From assembly GCF_001580915.1 (NCBI RefSeq), contig NZ_LHZQ01000193.1, forward strand, positions 1 through 33,694: DNA of 33,694 nt. Direction: 5' to 3'. Below the pieces are notes generated by a model. It was not told the origin of the DNA, did not search any database, and saw nothing but the letters and a program-made list of their open reading frames with translations. This document shows positions 20,028-27,150 of the stretch, in pieces. Positions within the stretch are counted from its first letter, which is position 1; each line of letters starts with the position of its first letter. The position numbers and the translations under genes were made by a program. The DNA is from Acetobacter tropicalis. GTDB taxonomy: Bacteria; Pseudomonadota; Alphaproteobacteria; Acetobacterales; Acetobacteraceae.

Positions 20028-20459
20028 TCAGTTCTGCCGCACGGCGCGGAGAAGTTTTTCCAGCAAGGCTGCCGGATCATACAGGATGCGGCAGCCGTCA
20101 GACACAACCCGATAAGTGCCCCCGTCCAGTGGGGTTGTGTCTGCCCATGAGGGCAAACCGAAGCTCAGTTCAACTTCATCCCCTTTTGCCGCAAACCAGA
20201 CCCTGCGGGACCAGACCGCACCGTGATCTTCATCCTGTATCTGCTGCGGTAGGCCCATCTCTGCTGGCCATGCAACATCCCGCACCCACGCGCCATTTTC
20301 ACGATAACCTTCCGGCGCGGTGGTCAGAATCATGATGTCCATATCAGACTCAGCACGTGCCGCGCCTCTGGCATAGGAACCGACAAGAGCCACGCCCTGA
20401 ACGGTGGGCTGTGTCAAAGCCCACGAGACCAGAGCCTGACATACGGCGGGCGCATCCAT
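20028..20459 (-). CDS. Small nucleotidyltransferase-domain protein (MNT/polymerase beta-like)
   Basis: A 143-residue protein with the minimal nucleotidyltransferase fold: GSYARG at 27-32 and the metal-binding pair D39 and D41 in ESDMDIMIL, with a probable third carboxylate at E97 (VELSFG). Such domains transfer AMP or other nucleotides to proteins, RNA or antibiotics. Small members often act as antitoxins paired with a HEPN toxin, but no HEPN gene adjoins it. The start ATG has a good aaggag site. It stands alone on the minus strand, convergent with the GNAT-NUDIX gene and divergent from metZ. Substrate unknown. Confidence 0.82.
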   Translation of the reverse strand: MDAPAVCQALVSWALTQPTVQGVALVGSYARGAARAESDMDIMILTTAPEGYRENGAWVRDVAWPAEMGLPQQIQDEDHGAVWSRRVWFAAKGDEVELSFGLPSWADTTPLDGGTYRVVSDGCRILYDPAALLEKLLRAVRQN

Positions 20460-20568
20460 CTGCTTTCTCCTTGAAACGCTCGTGTCATCCTCTTTTATGG
20501 AGGCTGCTTGTAAAGGTTTTTATCAAGCCTCCCTCTCGGCACAACGCTGGTGCCGCTCTATTCCACTC

Positions 20569-20597
20569 TTGACGAAACACAGAGCAGTTCGCATAAC
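20569..20597 (+). promoter_or_regulatory. Predicted sigma-70 type promoter for metZ
   Basis: A -35 element ttgacg (20569-20574), a 17-base spacer and a -10 element cataac (20592-20597) give five of six and four of six matches to consensus. Transcription would begin near 20604, about 30 bases before the riboswitch aptamer, which makes the arrangement coherent. Confidence 0.6.
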
Positions 20598-20632
20598 CAT
20601 TTCTGTCTGGTGCTTTTATTTTCGCGCGCTGG

Positions 20633-20690
20633 GCCCTCGTGATTTGTACGGCCGGCTTGCGGCGAGGTAAAACAGACGCGCTAAAGAGGC
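20633..20690 (+). ncRNA. SAM-II type riboswitch aptamer in the metZ leader
   Basis: The leader holds the conserved SAM-II pattern. Stem P1 is formed by cctcg (20635-20639) and cgagg (20663-20667). Directly after the 5' strand comes tgatttg, the family's invariant U-rich loop entry, followed by ggccggcttgc. After the 3' strand come gtaaaa and then gcgctaaagag (20678-20688), the conserved GCUAAA pseudoknot segment. SAM-II riboswitches are found in alphaproteobacteria upstream of metA, metX and metZ-type genes and repress on binding S-adenosylmethionine. The P2 pseudoknot pairing was not fully resolved by eye. The metZ start at 20819 is about 130 bases downstream, so the expression platform is not obvious. 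Confidence 0.85.
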
Positions 20691-20818
20691 TTTGGGCAGG
20701 CGTGTCCTGTCCCATGGTTTCCACGGTCAGATGAGCAAGTATGACTGAAGCGGAAACACCTCATTGTCCGTGCTTCTCTTCAGGCCATCATGAGCAGGAA
20801 AGAACCGGATACCTCATT

Positions 20819-22021
20819 ATGAGTGAAAACAAGACCCCTTCCACCTGGCGCCCCGCAACCCGCCTGCTGCACGCAGGCCTGGAACGCACGGAATTTGGCG
20901 AAACCAGTGAAGCCGTGTTCCTGACCTCCGGCTTTGTGTATGACAATGCCGAGCAGGCCGCCAAAACTTTTACGGGTGAGGTGGAGCACTATCAGTACAG
21001 CCGCTTTGCCAACCCTACCGTTACCGCGCTGGAACGCCGCCTGGCCGATCTTGAAGGCGCGGAAGCCTGTGTAGCAACCTCCACCGGCATGGGCGCAGTT
21101 TCCTCCGCTCTGCTCTCTCACGTCAAGGCTGGTGAACGGGTTGTGGCCTCCCGCGCGCTGTTTGGCTCCTGCCACTGGATTGTGGCCAACCTGCTGCCCC
21201 GTTACGGCGTGGAAACCGTGTTTGTTGATGGGTCAGACCTGAACGCATGGACAGAAGCCCTTTCCAAGCCCACCGCCGCCGTGCTGCTGGAAAGCCCGTC
21301 CAACCCCATGCTGGATGTGCTGGACATCCGCGCCATTGCAGATCTGGCCCACAAGGCAGGCGCGCTGGTTGTGGTGGACAACGTATTTGTCTCCCCCATT
21401 TACCAGAAGCCGCTGGAACTGGGGGCTGATGTGGTTGTGTATTCCTGTACCAAGCACATTGATGGGCAAGGTCGCGTTCTGGGCGGTGCCGTGCTGGGCC
21501 CCAAGGAGTGGATTACCGAAACACTTCAGCCCTTCACCCGCAATACCGGCAACGCGCTGTCTCCCTTCAATGCGTGGGTCATGCTCAAGGGGCTTGAAAC
21601 ACTCTCTCTGCGTGTGGATGCCATGACGCGCAACGCTGCCGCCGTGGCTGATTATCTGGCGCAGGCACCGGGTATTGTCAGCGTGCGGTATCCGGGCCGC
21701 AAGGATCACCCGCAATATGAACTGGCCCAGCGCCAGATGTCTGGCGGCGGTAGCCTGGTGGCGTTTGAAGTGGCAGGCGGGCAGGAAGGCGCATTTGCGT
21801 TCATGAACGCCCTGCAACTCATCGCCATTTCCAACAATCTGGGGGATGCGCGTTCTCTGGTGACGCATCCGGCCACCACCACCCACATGAAGATCGGGCC
21901 GGAAGAACGGGCACGGCTTGGCATTTCCGATGGCGCCATCCGCTTCTCCGTTGGGCTGGAAGACAGTGCAGACCTGATTGAAGATCTGGCCCGTGGCGTA
22001 GCGGCCCTGCCCCGCAGCTAA
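20819..22021 (+). CDS. metZ: O-succinylhomoserine sulfhydrylase
   Basis: A pyridoxal-phosphate enzyme that makes homocysteine from O-succinylhomoserine and sulfide, giving direct sulfhydrylation in methionine synthesis. The 400-residue protein belongs to the Cys/Met metabolism PLP family: the Schiff-base lysine is K212 in YSCTKHIDGQG, the phosphate/PLP region includes STGMGA (88-93) and VVDNVF has D187. The MetZ-type N-terminus TRLLHAGLERTEFGETSEA is characteristic. An in-frame ATG at 20741 would add 26 residues with no family likeness, so 20819 is preferred although its ribosome site is weak. Expression is probably controlled by the SAM-II riboswitch. apaG follows after 175 bases. Confidence 0.93.
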   Translation: MSENKTPSTWRPATRLLHAGLERTEFGETSEAVFLTSGFVYDNAEQAAKTFTGEVEHYQYSRFANPTVTALERRLADLEGAEACVATSTGMGAVSSALLSHVKAGERVVASRALFGSCHWIVANLLPRYGVETVFVDGSDLNAWTEALSKPTAAVLLESPSNPMLDVLDIRAIADLAHKAGALVVVDNVFVSPIYQKPLELGADVVVYSCTKHIDGQGRVLGGAVLGPKEWITETLQPFTRNTGNALSPFNAWVMLKGLETLSLRVDAMTRNAAAVADYLAQAPGIVSVRYPGRKDHPQYELAQRQMSGGGSLVAFEVAGGQEGAFAFMNALQLIAISNNLGDARSLVTHPATTTHMKIGPEERARLGISDGAIRFSVGLEDSADLIEDLARGVAALPRS

Positions 22022-22039
22022 ACAGACCGAGCTTACTCT

Positions 22040-22068
22040 CCCTTTCTGCCGCGCCGTGGCAGAAAGGG
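22040..22068. terminator. 11-bp hairpin between metZ and apaG
   Basis: ccctttctgcc (22040-22050) pairs perfectly with ggcagaaaggg (22058-22068) around a seven-base loop, 18 bases after metZ. No T-tract follows on the plus strand, so it may be a Rho-assisted terminator, an attenuator or an RNA-stability element separating metZ from apaG-folE. Confidence 0.45.
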
Positions 22069-22196
22069 CACAGGCGGCTTCCCTGCTGCGCGTGTTCATG
22101 ATAGGGGCAAAGCACAGTTGCTGCCTGTTTTGGCACTGCCTTCCTCTTTTTTGTGCACAAGACACGCCATTCCACGCATCAGGAGCAGGAGAACCC

Positions 22197-22670
22197 ATGT
22201 CCGACTGGTCGGCTTCACCGCCCATGTCCCATGATCCGGAAGACGCCTTGAACGAACTCTTCTCTTCAGTTCCGGCCTACGAGGCCGTAACCGAGGATGT
22301 GCGCGTCTGTGTGCAGGTGTTCTGGCTACCCGACCAGTCTGAACCTGATGAGCACATGTATTGCTGGGTGTATCGCATTCGCATTGAAAATGCAGGCTCC
22401 GCCACTGTGCAACTCACAGAACGCACCTGGCACATCACGGATGCCTCCGGCCGCACAGAATATGTGCATGGAGAAGGCGTGGTGGGTGAACAGCCCGTCA
22501 TCCGTCCACAGAACGGGTTTGATTATACCTCTGGTGTGTCCCTCACCACGGCTGGCGGATTCATGCGTGGGTCTTACCACATGCGCGACCTCAATTCAGG
22601 CCGCCGGTTTGAAATCGCCATTCCGGCCTTCAGTCTGGATAGCCCGTTTCAGATCCGGCAGATCCATTAG
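22197..22670 (+). CDS. apaG: ApaG (DUF525) protein
   Basis: A small beta-sandwich protein of the ApaG family, linked genetically to Co2+ resistance and Mg2+ efflux in enterobacteria; its molecular role is unsettled. The 157-residue protein has the diagnostic blocks YCWVYRIRIEN, ERTWHITDASG, GEGVVGEQPVI, FDYTSGVSLTT, GGFMRGSYHM and IPAFSLD in order. It carries about 30 extra N-terminal residues before the domain. The frame extends upstream to 22056, but the ATG at 22197 follows a strong aggagcaggag site. metZ-apaG adjacency recurs in alphaproteobacteria, and folE follows 39 bases downstream. Confidence 0.93.
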   Translation: MSDWSASPPMSHDPEDALNELFSSVPAYEAVTEDVRVCVQVFWLPDQSEPDEHMYCWVYRIRIENAGSATVQLTERTWHITDASGRTEYVHGEGVVGEQPVIRPQNGFDYTSGVSLTTAGGFMRGSYHMRDLNSGRRFEIAIPAFSLDSPFQIRQIH

Positions 22671-22709
22671 CCCCCCCTTCATTCCATAAGACATATGCTG
22701 GAGCTTGGC

Positions 22710-23324
22710 ATGAGCAGCGACTCTCTGCCCGAAAACGATAACCGTCCGTCACGCACGGAAGCCGAACAGGCCGTTCGCACCCTGCTGCGCTGGGCCGGGG
22801 ATGACCCCACCCGTGAAGGGCTGCATGATACCCCGTCCCGCGTGGTGCGTGCGTATGAAGAATTCTTTGAAGGGTATGAAACAGACCCCCGTTCCCTGCT
22901 GGAACGCACGTTTTCAGAAGTGGAAGGATATGACGAGATTGTCCTGCTGCGGGACATCCGGTTTGAAAGCCACTGCGAACATCATCTGGCCCCCATTATC
23001 GGCCGCGCTCACGTAGCCTATCTGCCCCGTAGCCGGGTTGTGGGCATTTCCAAGCTGGCCCGTGTGGTGGATGCCTTCGCCCGCCGCCTGCAAATTCAGG
23101 AACGGCTGACCGCCCAGATTGCCAACACCATCAACGATGTGCTGGAACCTCATGGCGTTGCGGTTATCATTGAATCCAGCCACGAATGCATGACCACGCG
23201 CGGCGTGCATCGCCCCGGTGTGTCCATGGTTACCAGCAGCATGCTGGGCGTGTTCCGCACCAATTCTGACACGCGGCGCGAACTGATGGCCATGCTCAAT
23301 CGTCCCAGCGCCTGCGAATACTGA
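22710..23324 (+). CDS. folE: GTP cyclohydrolase I
   Basis: Converts GTP to 7,8-dihydroneopterin triphosphate, the first step of folate synthesis (also feeding queuosine and biopterin routes). The 204-residue protein keeps the zinc ligands C89 and H92 (SHCEHHLAP) and C160 ([10 protein letters not shown]), plus the [18 protein letters not shown] helix and the [16 protein letters not shown] end block. An ATG at 22695 is in frame, but ggag at suitable spacing before 22710 and the family length favour the latter. It lies 39 bases after apaG and ends before a strong terminator, so apaG-folE form the end of the unit. Confidence 0.95.
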   Translation: MSSDSLPENDNRPSRTEAEQAVRTLLRWAGDDPTREGLHDTPSRVVRAYEEFFEGYETDPRSLLERTFSEVEGYDEIVLLRDIRFESHCEHHLAPIIGRAHVAYLPRSRVVGISKLARVVDAFARRLQIQERLTAQIANTINDVLEPHGVAVIIESSHECMTTRGVHRPGVSMVTSSMLGVFRTNSDTRRELMAMLNRPSACEY

Positions 23325-23338
23325 GAAACGACTGAAAG

Positions 23339-23367
23339 GCCTGCCAGATCTGTCTGGCAGGCTTTTT
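23339..23367 (+). terminator. Rho-independent terminator of folE
   Basis: A perfect 10-bp stem gcctgccaga (23339-23348) with tctggcaggc (23353-23362), a four-base loop and five T residues, starting 15 bases after the folE stop. Confidence 0.93.
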
Positions 23368-23396
23368 CTTCCTTAAGGCAGGGACTTTTTAAGCCC

Positions 23397-23418
23397 AAAA
23401 AGGGCCACATCGGCCCTT
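23397..23418 (-). terminator. Terminator for the minus-strand moaB-PfpI-POTRA unit
   Basis: aagggcc (23400-23406) pairs with ggccctt (23412-23418) around acatc. On the minus strand the stem is followed by five T residues (the a-run at 23397-23401), the expected order for transcripts from the POTRA gene that ends at 23632. The roughly 210 bases between are without a gene. Confidence 0.62.
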
Positions 23419-23631
23419 CGCCTGCTTTTTCCCAAGACAAGTTCCACGGTCAAAGTAGCCCGTCTCCTCTTTTCCAAGGGACGCCGCCGCCTTGGCACCC
23501 GTTTGCGTTTTCTTGAAACGCCGTTGCCCTGTCAGAAGGAAAATCCTTCCTCACGCCTGCCATAACCTGTTTAGACAAACGTGTGGAACACCGGGCCGGG
23601 CAGGTATATCTGCCTCAGCCAGCCCTCCTGA
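23419..23631. other. Gene-free stretch downstream of the POTRA gene
   Basis: Together with the two terminators, the 307 bases from folE to the POTRA gene hold no reading frame I can support. A ggcag-gtatat-ctgcc mini-hairpin near 23599-23614 is the only other structure seen. It reads as a long 3' region of the minus-strand unit. Confidence 0.5.
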
Positions 23632-24291
23632 TCAGTCGGGAGCTTTTTCGGTCACGTGATAGGTAATGGCCACGCGATCATCATGATGCGGGTAGCGCAC
23701 TTCCGGCACAATCGTCACGCCGATATTCTTCTTCACATACAGGGCCTGCACGGCTTTTTCATCACTCAGCACTTCTGCTGGCGTAACTGTCTGGCCCGGC
23801 TGGATGTGGAGCGCTTTATGCAGCGCCGCACCAGAAATATGCAAGTTGCCGGTAAAGTCCGCGCTTTCCAGCTTGAGCGGACGAGCAGGCTCGGCAGCAG
23901 CGCCTGTTTCCTCAACCGTCCACTCTACAATCACGTCCTTGCCGTTGATCTTGAGGTTCTGGTGGAATTTTCCGCCCACATTTTCCTGCTGGTAGACTTT
24001 CATCACATCCTGCAATCCCTCGGTAATGCGGGATTGGGAAATGGTGTCTCCAACATGAAAGGGCACTGCCGCCATCAGACGGTTTGAGGGAATGCGCTGG
24101 TTGCCCTCAATGGTCAGTTGCTTCAGCACCAAGGGCGTATTGACGGGCGGTAACGCGGTAGCTTCCTTGCCCTGCGGCGTCTGGGATGGTGCATCAGACG
24201 GCGGAACGGAGGTTGGCGTTTGCGCCCATGCCGGAACGGCTGCCCCCAAAAGAGCAAACCCGATTACGGCACAGGGTACGGCGTTACGCAT
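23632..24291 (-). CDS. Periplasmic POTRA-domain protein without a barrel
   Basis: A 219-residue secreted protein. A signal peptide is clear (MRNAVPCAVIGFALLGAA, cleavage after AWA), followed by a Pro/Thr-rich linker. The body resembles two POTRA domains: the first begins LKQLTIEGNQRIPSNRL and includes VGDTISQSRI and ITEGLQDVMKVY; the second begins LESADFTGNLHISGAAL and ends YHVTEKAPD. POTRA domains chaperone outer-membrane substrates in BamA and two-partner secretion proteins, but no beta-barrel follows here; the protein stops right after the second domain. Start codons at 24327 and 24306 are in frame, but 24291 has ggatggag upstream and begins the signal peptide. That ribosome site lies in one arm of a 10-bp inverted repeat. 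It is the last gene after moaB and the PfpI gene. Confidence 0.72.
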   Translation of the reverse strand: MRNAVPCAVIGFALLGAAVPAWAQTPTSVPPSDAPSQTPQGKEATALPPVNTPLVLKQLTIEGNQRIPSNRLMAAVPFHVGDTISQSRITEGLQDVMKVYQQENVGGKFHQNLKINGKDVIVEWTVEETGAAAEPARPLKLESADFTGNLHISGAALHKALHIQPGQTVTPAEVLSDEKAVQALYVKKNIGVTIVPEVRYPHHDDRVAITYHVTEKAPD

Positions 24292-24302
24292 TAAAACTGG
24301 CT

Positions 24303-24344
24303 CCATCCTGTTAAAAACACGCGTCATGATGCACAACAGGATGG
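24303..24344 (-). promoter_or_regulatory. Inverted repeat covering the POTRA gene ribosome site
   Basis: On the minus strand ccatcctgtt (24344-24335) and aacaggatgg (24312-24303) form a perfect 10-bp stem with a 22-base loop that ends in five T residues. The 3' arm contains the ggatgg part of the ribosome site of the gene starting at 24291. Folding would hide that site, so translation may depend on opening by a protein, small RNA, temperature or a translating ribosome. Regulation is inferred from geometry only. Confidence 0.6.
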
Positions 24345-24357
24345 GGATGCCAATGCA

Positions 24358-24939
24358 CTAAATAGAGACTGACGCTCCCAAAACCGTGAGGAACTGGGCC
24401 AGCCAGGCGGGGTGCGCAGGCCATGCGGGCGCTGTCACCAGTTCGCCATCGGTGACGGCATCCGTTACCGGAATATCGGCATAGGTCGCGCCCGCCAGTT
24501 CTACTTCCGGGCGGCACGCCGGATAGGCAGAAACCTTGCGCCCCTTGATGATATCCGCTGCGGCCAGAAGCTGCGCGCCATGGCAGATGGCTGCCAGAGG
24601 CCGATCAGCAAAGGCTTTCACAATCTCAATCACGCGAGCATTCATGCGCAAATGCTCCGGCGCACGCCCACCGGGCACAACCAGCCCAATATAATCATCG
24701 GTATCAATATCCTCAAACGTGGCGTTGAGCGTGAAATTATGGCCGCGTTTTTCGCTGTAGGTCTGCGCGCCCTCAAAATCATGAATGGCGGTTATCACAT
24801 TGTCCCCTGCCTTTTTGCCGGGGCTGACCACATCCACCTTGTAACCCAGCATCAGGAGCGCCTGATACGGCACCATGATTTCATAATCTTCAACATAGTC
24901 GCCTGCCAGCATCAGCAGTTTTACAGCATCATCAGCCAT
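24358..24939 (-). CDS. DJ-1/PfpI family protein (class I glutamine amidotransferase-like)
   Basis: A 193-residue cytoplasmic protein of the DJ-1/PfpI superfamily. The nucleophile elbow AICHGAQLL places the catalytic cysteine at C119 with H120 beside it, and the family acidic residue is probably E17 in [18 protein letters not shown] is the typical strand-loop before the elbow. Members include chaperones, glyoxalases/deglycases and intracellular proteases, and the activity cannot be chosen by motif alone. The start overlaps the end of the moaB-type gene by eight bases, so translation is likely coupled. The POTRA gene follows after 66 bases. Confidence 0.9.
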   Translation of the reverse strand: MADDAVKLLMLAGDYVEDYEIMVPYQALLMLGYKVDVVSPGKKAGDNVITAIHDFEGAQTYSEKRGHNFTLNATFEDIDTDDYIGLVVPGGRAPEHLRMNARVIEIVKAFADRPLAAICHGAQLLAAADIIKGRKVSAYPACRPEVELAGATYADIPVTDAVTDGELVTAPAWPAHPAWLAQFLTVLGASVSI

Positions 24940-25486
24940 GGTGGTCTCCTTCGCTCAGATGTTCCCGCAGGCGGGGCATCAGTTCCACAAAGTTGCAGGG
25001 ACGGTGCCGGCTATCAAGCTGAAACACCAAAATATCGTCCCATCCGTCCTTCACAGCGCCCGTGGAACCGGGCAGCGCAAACAGGTAGGTGCCGTTCGCC
25101 ACACCCGCCAGCGCGCGTGACTGGATTGTGGACGTGCCAATTTTCCTGTAGGATAGCATCCTGAAAAGTTCGCCAAAGCCTTCAATGCGCTTTTCAAGGA
25201 CGTCCTCAAACGCTTCGGGCGTCACATCCCGGCCGGTCACACCTGTACCGCCGTTGGTTATGACAACATCAACCAGAGGATCGTTTATCCAGTTTCTAAG
25301 CTGTTCTGTAATCTGTTGCACATCATCCCGCACAATCGTGCGGTCCGCCAGCACATGGCCTGCGGCCTCAATACGAGAGACCAACGCCTGGCCAGATGTA
25401 TCCGTCTCCAGTGTGCGTGAATCCGATACGGTCATCACTGCAATACGCACCGGCAGAAACGGGCGGGTTGTATCAATCTTGCTCAT
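24932..25486 (-). CDS. moaB: MoaB/MogA-type molybdopterin-binding protein
   Basis: A 184-residue protein of the MoaB/Mog domain family, which adenylates molybdopterin before molybdenum insertion (MogA) or has a related role (MoaB). The binding loop [16 protein letters not shown] and the later [17 protein letters not shown] are diagnostic; the [11 protein letters not shown] segment near the N-terminus is also typical. The frame reaches 25531, but the ATG at 25486 starts near the conserved [11 protein letters not shown] strand; its ribosome site is weak. MoaB versus MogA is not certain. It is first in a minus-strand unit with the PfpI-type and POTRA genes, which have no evident link to molybdenum. 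Confidence 0.88.
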   Translation of the reverse strand: MSKIDTTRPFLPVRIAVMTVSDSRTLETDTSGQALVSRIEAAGHVLADRTIVRDDVQQITEQLRNWINDPLVDVVITNGGTGVTGRDVTPEAFEDVLEKRIEGFGELFRMLSYRKIGTSTIQSRALAGVANGTYLFALPGSTGAVKDGWDDILVFQLDSRHRPCNFVELMPRLREHLSEGDHHG

Positions 25487-25639
25487 AAGAGTGGGGTCAT
25501 TCCCTTTATTTCTGATGCAGCAACGCATCACTCGTCAAAAAAAGCAGACCAGCGCCCTAAATTCACCGTTAAACACGTTCATTGGGAACCAAACCATGTA
25601 AAAATGTTTTAATCCGAACACCGCCCCAACCAAAAACGA

Positions 25640-25660
25640 AAACTTTCTTCGGCAAAGTTT
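25640..25660 (+). other. Small hairpin in the porin leader
   Basis: aaacttt (25640-25646) pairs with aaagttt (25654-25660) around cttcggc, 29 bases before the porin start. It is AU-rich with a UUCG-containing loop and could stabilise the mRNA 5' end. No regulatory role is shown. Confidence 0.3.
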
Positions 25661-25689
25661 CTTTATCCACGAGAAAAAATCAACACATC

Positions 25690-27150
25690 ATGGCACTCTC
25701 TTCTCCTGGCCTGTCTTCCTTTTGCGCGCTTTCCCTTACCTGTCTGCTTGTTTCGGCCTTTTCCAGTCAGGCTCATGCCCAGATCCTTACGGGCGGCAAC
25801 AGTTCAGTCGGGCTCTGGCCCAGTCTGGAAGCCAATAATGAAGCCAGCCCTGTGGAAGATCCCGGCCCACTGTTTTCCGCTCCCTATGGCCACAACCATT
25901 TCTTTGGGGACTGGTGGGGCGCGCAGCCCTGGCTGCTGGACCACGGCATTCATATTCTGGCTGACGTGCATGAAGAACTGGCCGGCAACTTCAAGGGGGG
26001 CCGCAAGCAGGGCGTCACCAACGCCGGGCAGGTTGGGGTGGAACTGGATGTTGACTGGGGCAAGCTGACCAACACCAAGTTCATGGACGGGTTCTGGACT
26101 CACATGATGGTGGTGAACGGCCACGGGCGGAACCTGAGCACGGATTACATTGGCGATTCCATTGGCGGCGTGCAGCAGATCTACGGTGCACGTGGGAACG
26201 TGGTGGCGCATCTTGTTTATCTGTATGGCGAGAAATCCTTTCTGAACAATCATCTGGATATCAGTGCAGGGTGGATTCCGGTTGGCAGCTTTTTTGCCGC
26301 CTCTCCGCTCTACTGTATGTATATGAACGTGGCGGTGTGCGGTAACCCCGCTCCCAACAAATACACGGAAGGCAACCGGGACTGGCCATCAGGCAACCTG
26401 GGTGCCGTTGCCCGTGTGATGCCCACAAATGACACTTATATCATGGCCGGGTTGTTTGCCGTTTCCCCCCATGCCTTCAACGGCGGTATTTCCGGCTGGG
26501 CCTGGGCGCAGGATGGCTTGGGCAAGTTTTCAACACCTGTTGAAATTGGCTGGATGCCGTCCTTCGGCAAGGATCAGTTGGTGGGCCACTACAAGGCTGG
26601 ATACAGCTACGATAACTCCAAATACAAAGATCTGTATGAGGACGTGAACGGTAACCCATGGGTACTGACCGGCCAGCCTGCCCGTTACCGTGCTGGCCGA
26701 GCCAGTGCCTGGGTGCATGCGGACCAGATGCTTGTACGCAACGGAGAAGGCCCCACCAACGGCCTGATCGCCATGGCAGGCTATATGTGGACGGACGGCA
26801 AGACTACCGCCATGTCCCACCATATCTGGACCGGCATGCTGGAAACCGGCAAGCCATGGGGCCGCCCGCTGGACAGCATTGGCGTCATGTATCAGTGGCT
26901 GAACATGAGCCGCACGGTGGCCCTACAGCAGGAAGCCTCCATTTTTGGTGGCCAGCCCTTCCAGTCCAACCAGTGGGGACAGGTGTGGGGCGTGCAGTCT
27001 CACGAAAACATTTACGAATTCTTCTATAACGCCCATGTGGCCAACGGACTGACCCTTCAGCCGGACTTCCAGTATATCAACCGCCCCGGCGGCACCACCA
27101 CCTTCCATGATGCCGCCGTTATGGCGCTTCAGTTCAACGTGGTTATGTAA
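25690..27150 (+). CDS. OprB family carbohydrate-selective porin
   Basis: A 486-residue outer-membrane porin. The signal peptide is evident (hydrophobic about 10-25, cleavage after AHA near residue 30). The OprB pattern follows: FGDWWGAQPWLLDHGIHI at the start of the barrel, DVHEELAGNFKGG, ASPLYCMYMN, PSGNLGAVARV, WVHADQMLVR and a C-terminal barrel strand ending FNVVM. Such porins admit glucose and related sugars and are abundant in sugar-oxidising acetic acid bacteria. The frame extends upstream to 25582, but the signal peptide fixes the ATG at 25690; its ribosome site is poor. The last eight bases overlap the end of the opposing SMC-like gene, with no terminator between. Confidence 0.9.
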   Translation: MALSSPGLSSFCALSLTCLLVSAFSSQAHAQILTGGNSSVGLWPSLEANNEASPVEDPGPLFSAPYGHNHFFGDWWGAQPWLLDHGIHILADVHEELAGNFKGGRKQGVTNAGQVGVELDVDWGKLTNTKFMDGFWTHMMVVNGHGRNLSTDYIGDSIGGVQQIYGARGNVVAHLVYLYGEKSFLNNHLDISAGWIPVGSFFAASPLYCMYMNVAVCGNPAPNKYTEGNRDWPSGNLGAVARVMPTNDTYIMAGLFAVSPHAFNGGISGWAWAQDGLGKFSTPVEIGWMPSFGKDQLVGHYKAGYSYDNSKYKDLYEDVNGNPWVLTGQPARYRAGRASAWVHADQMLVRNGEGPTNGLIAMAGYMWTDGKTTAMSHHIWTGMLETGKPWGRPLDSIGVMYQWLNMSRTVALQQEASIFGGQPFQSNQWGQVWGVQSHENIYEFFYNAHVANGLTLQPDFQYINRPGGTTTFHDAAVMALQFNVVM

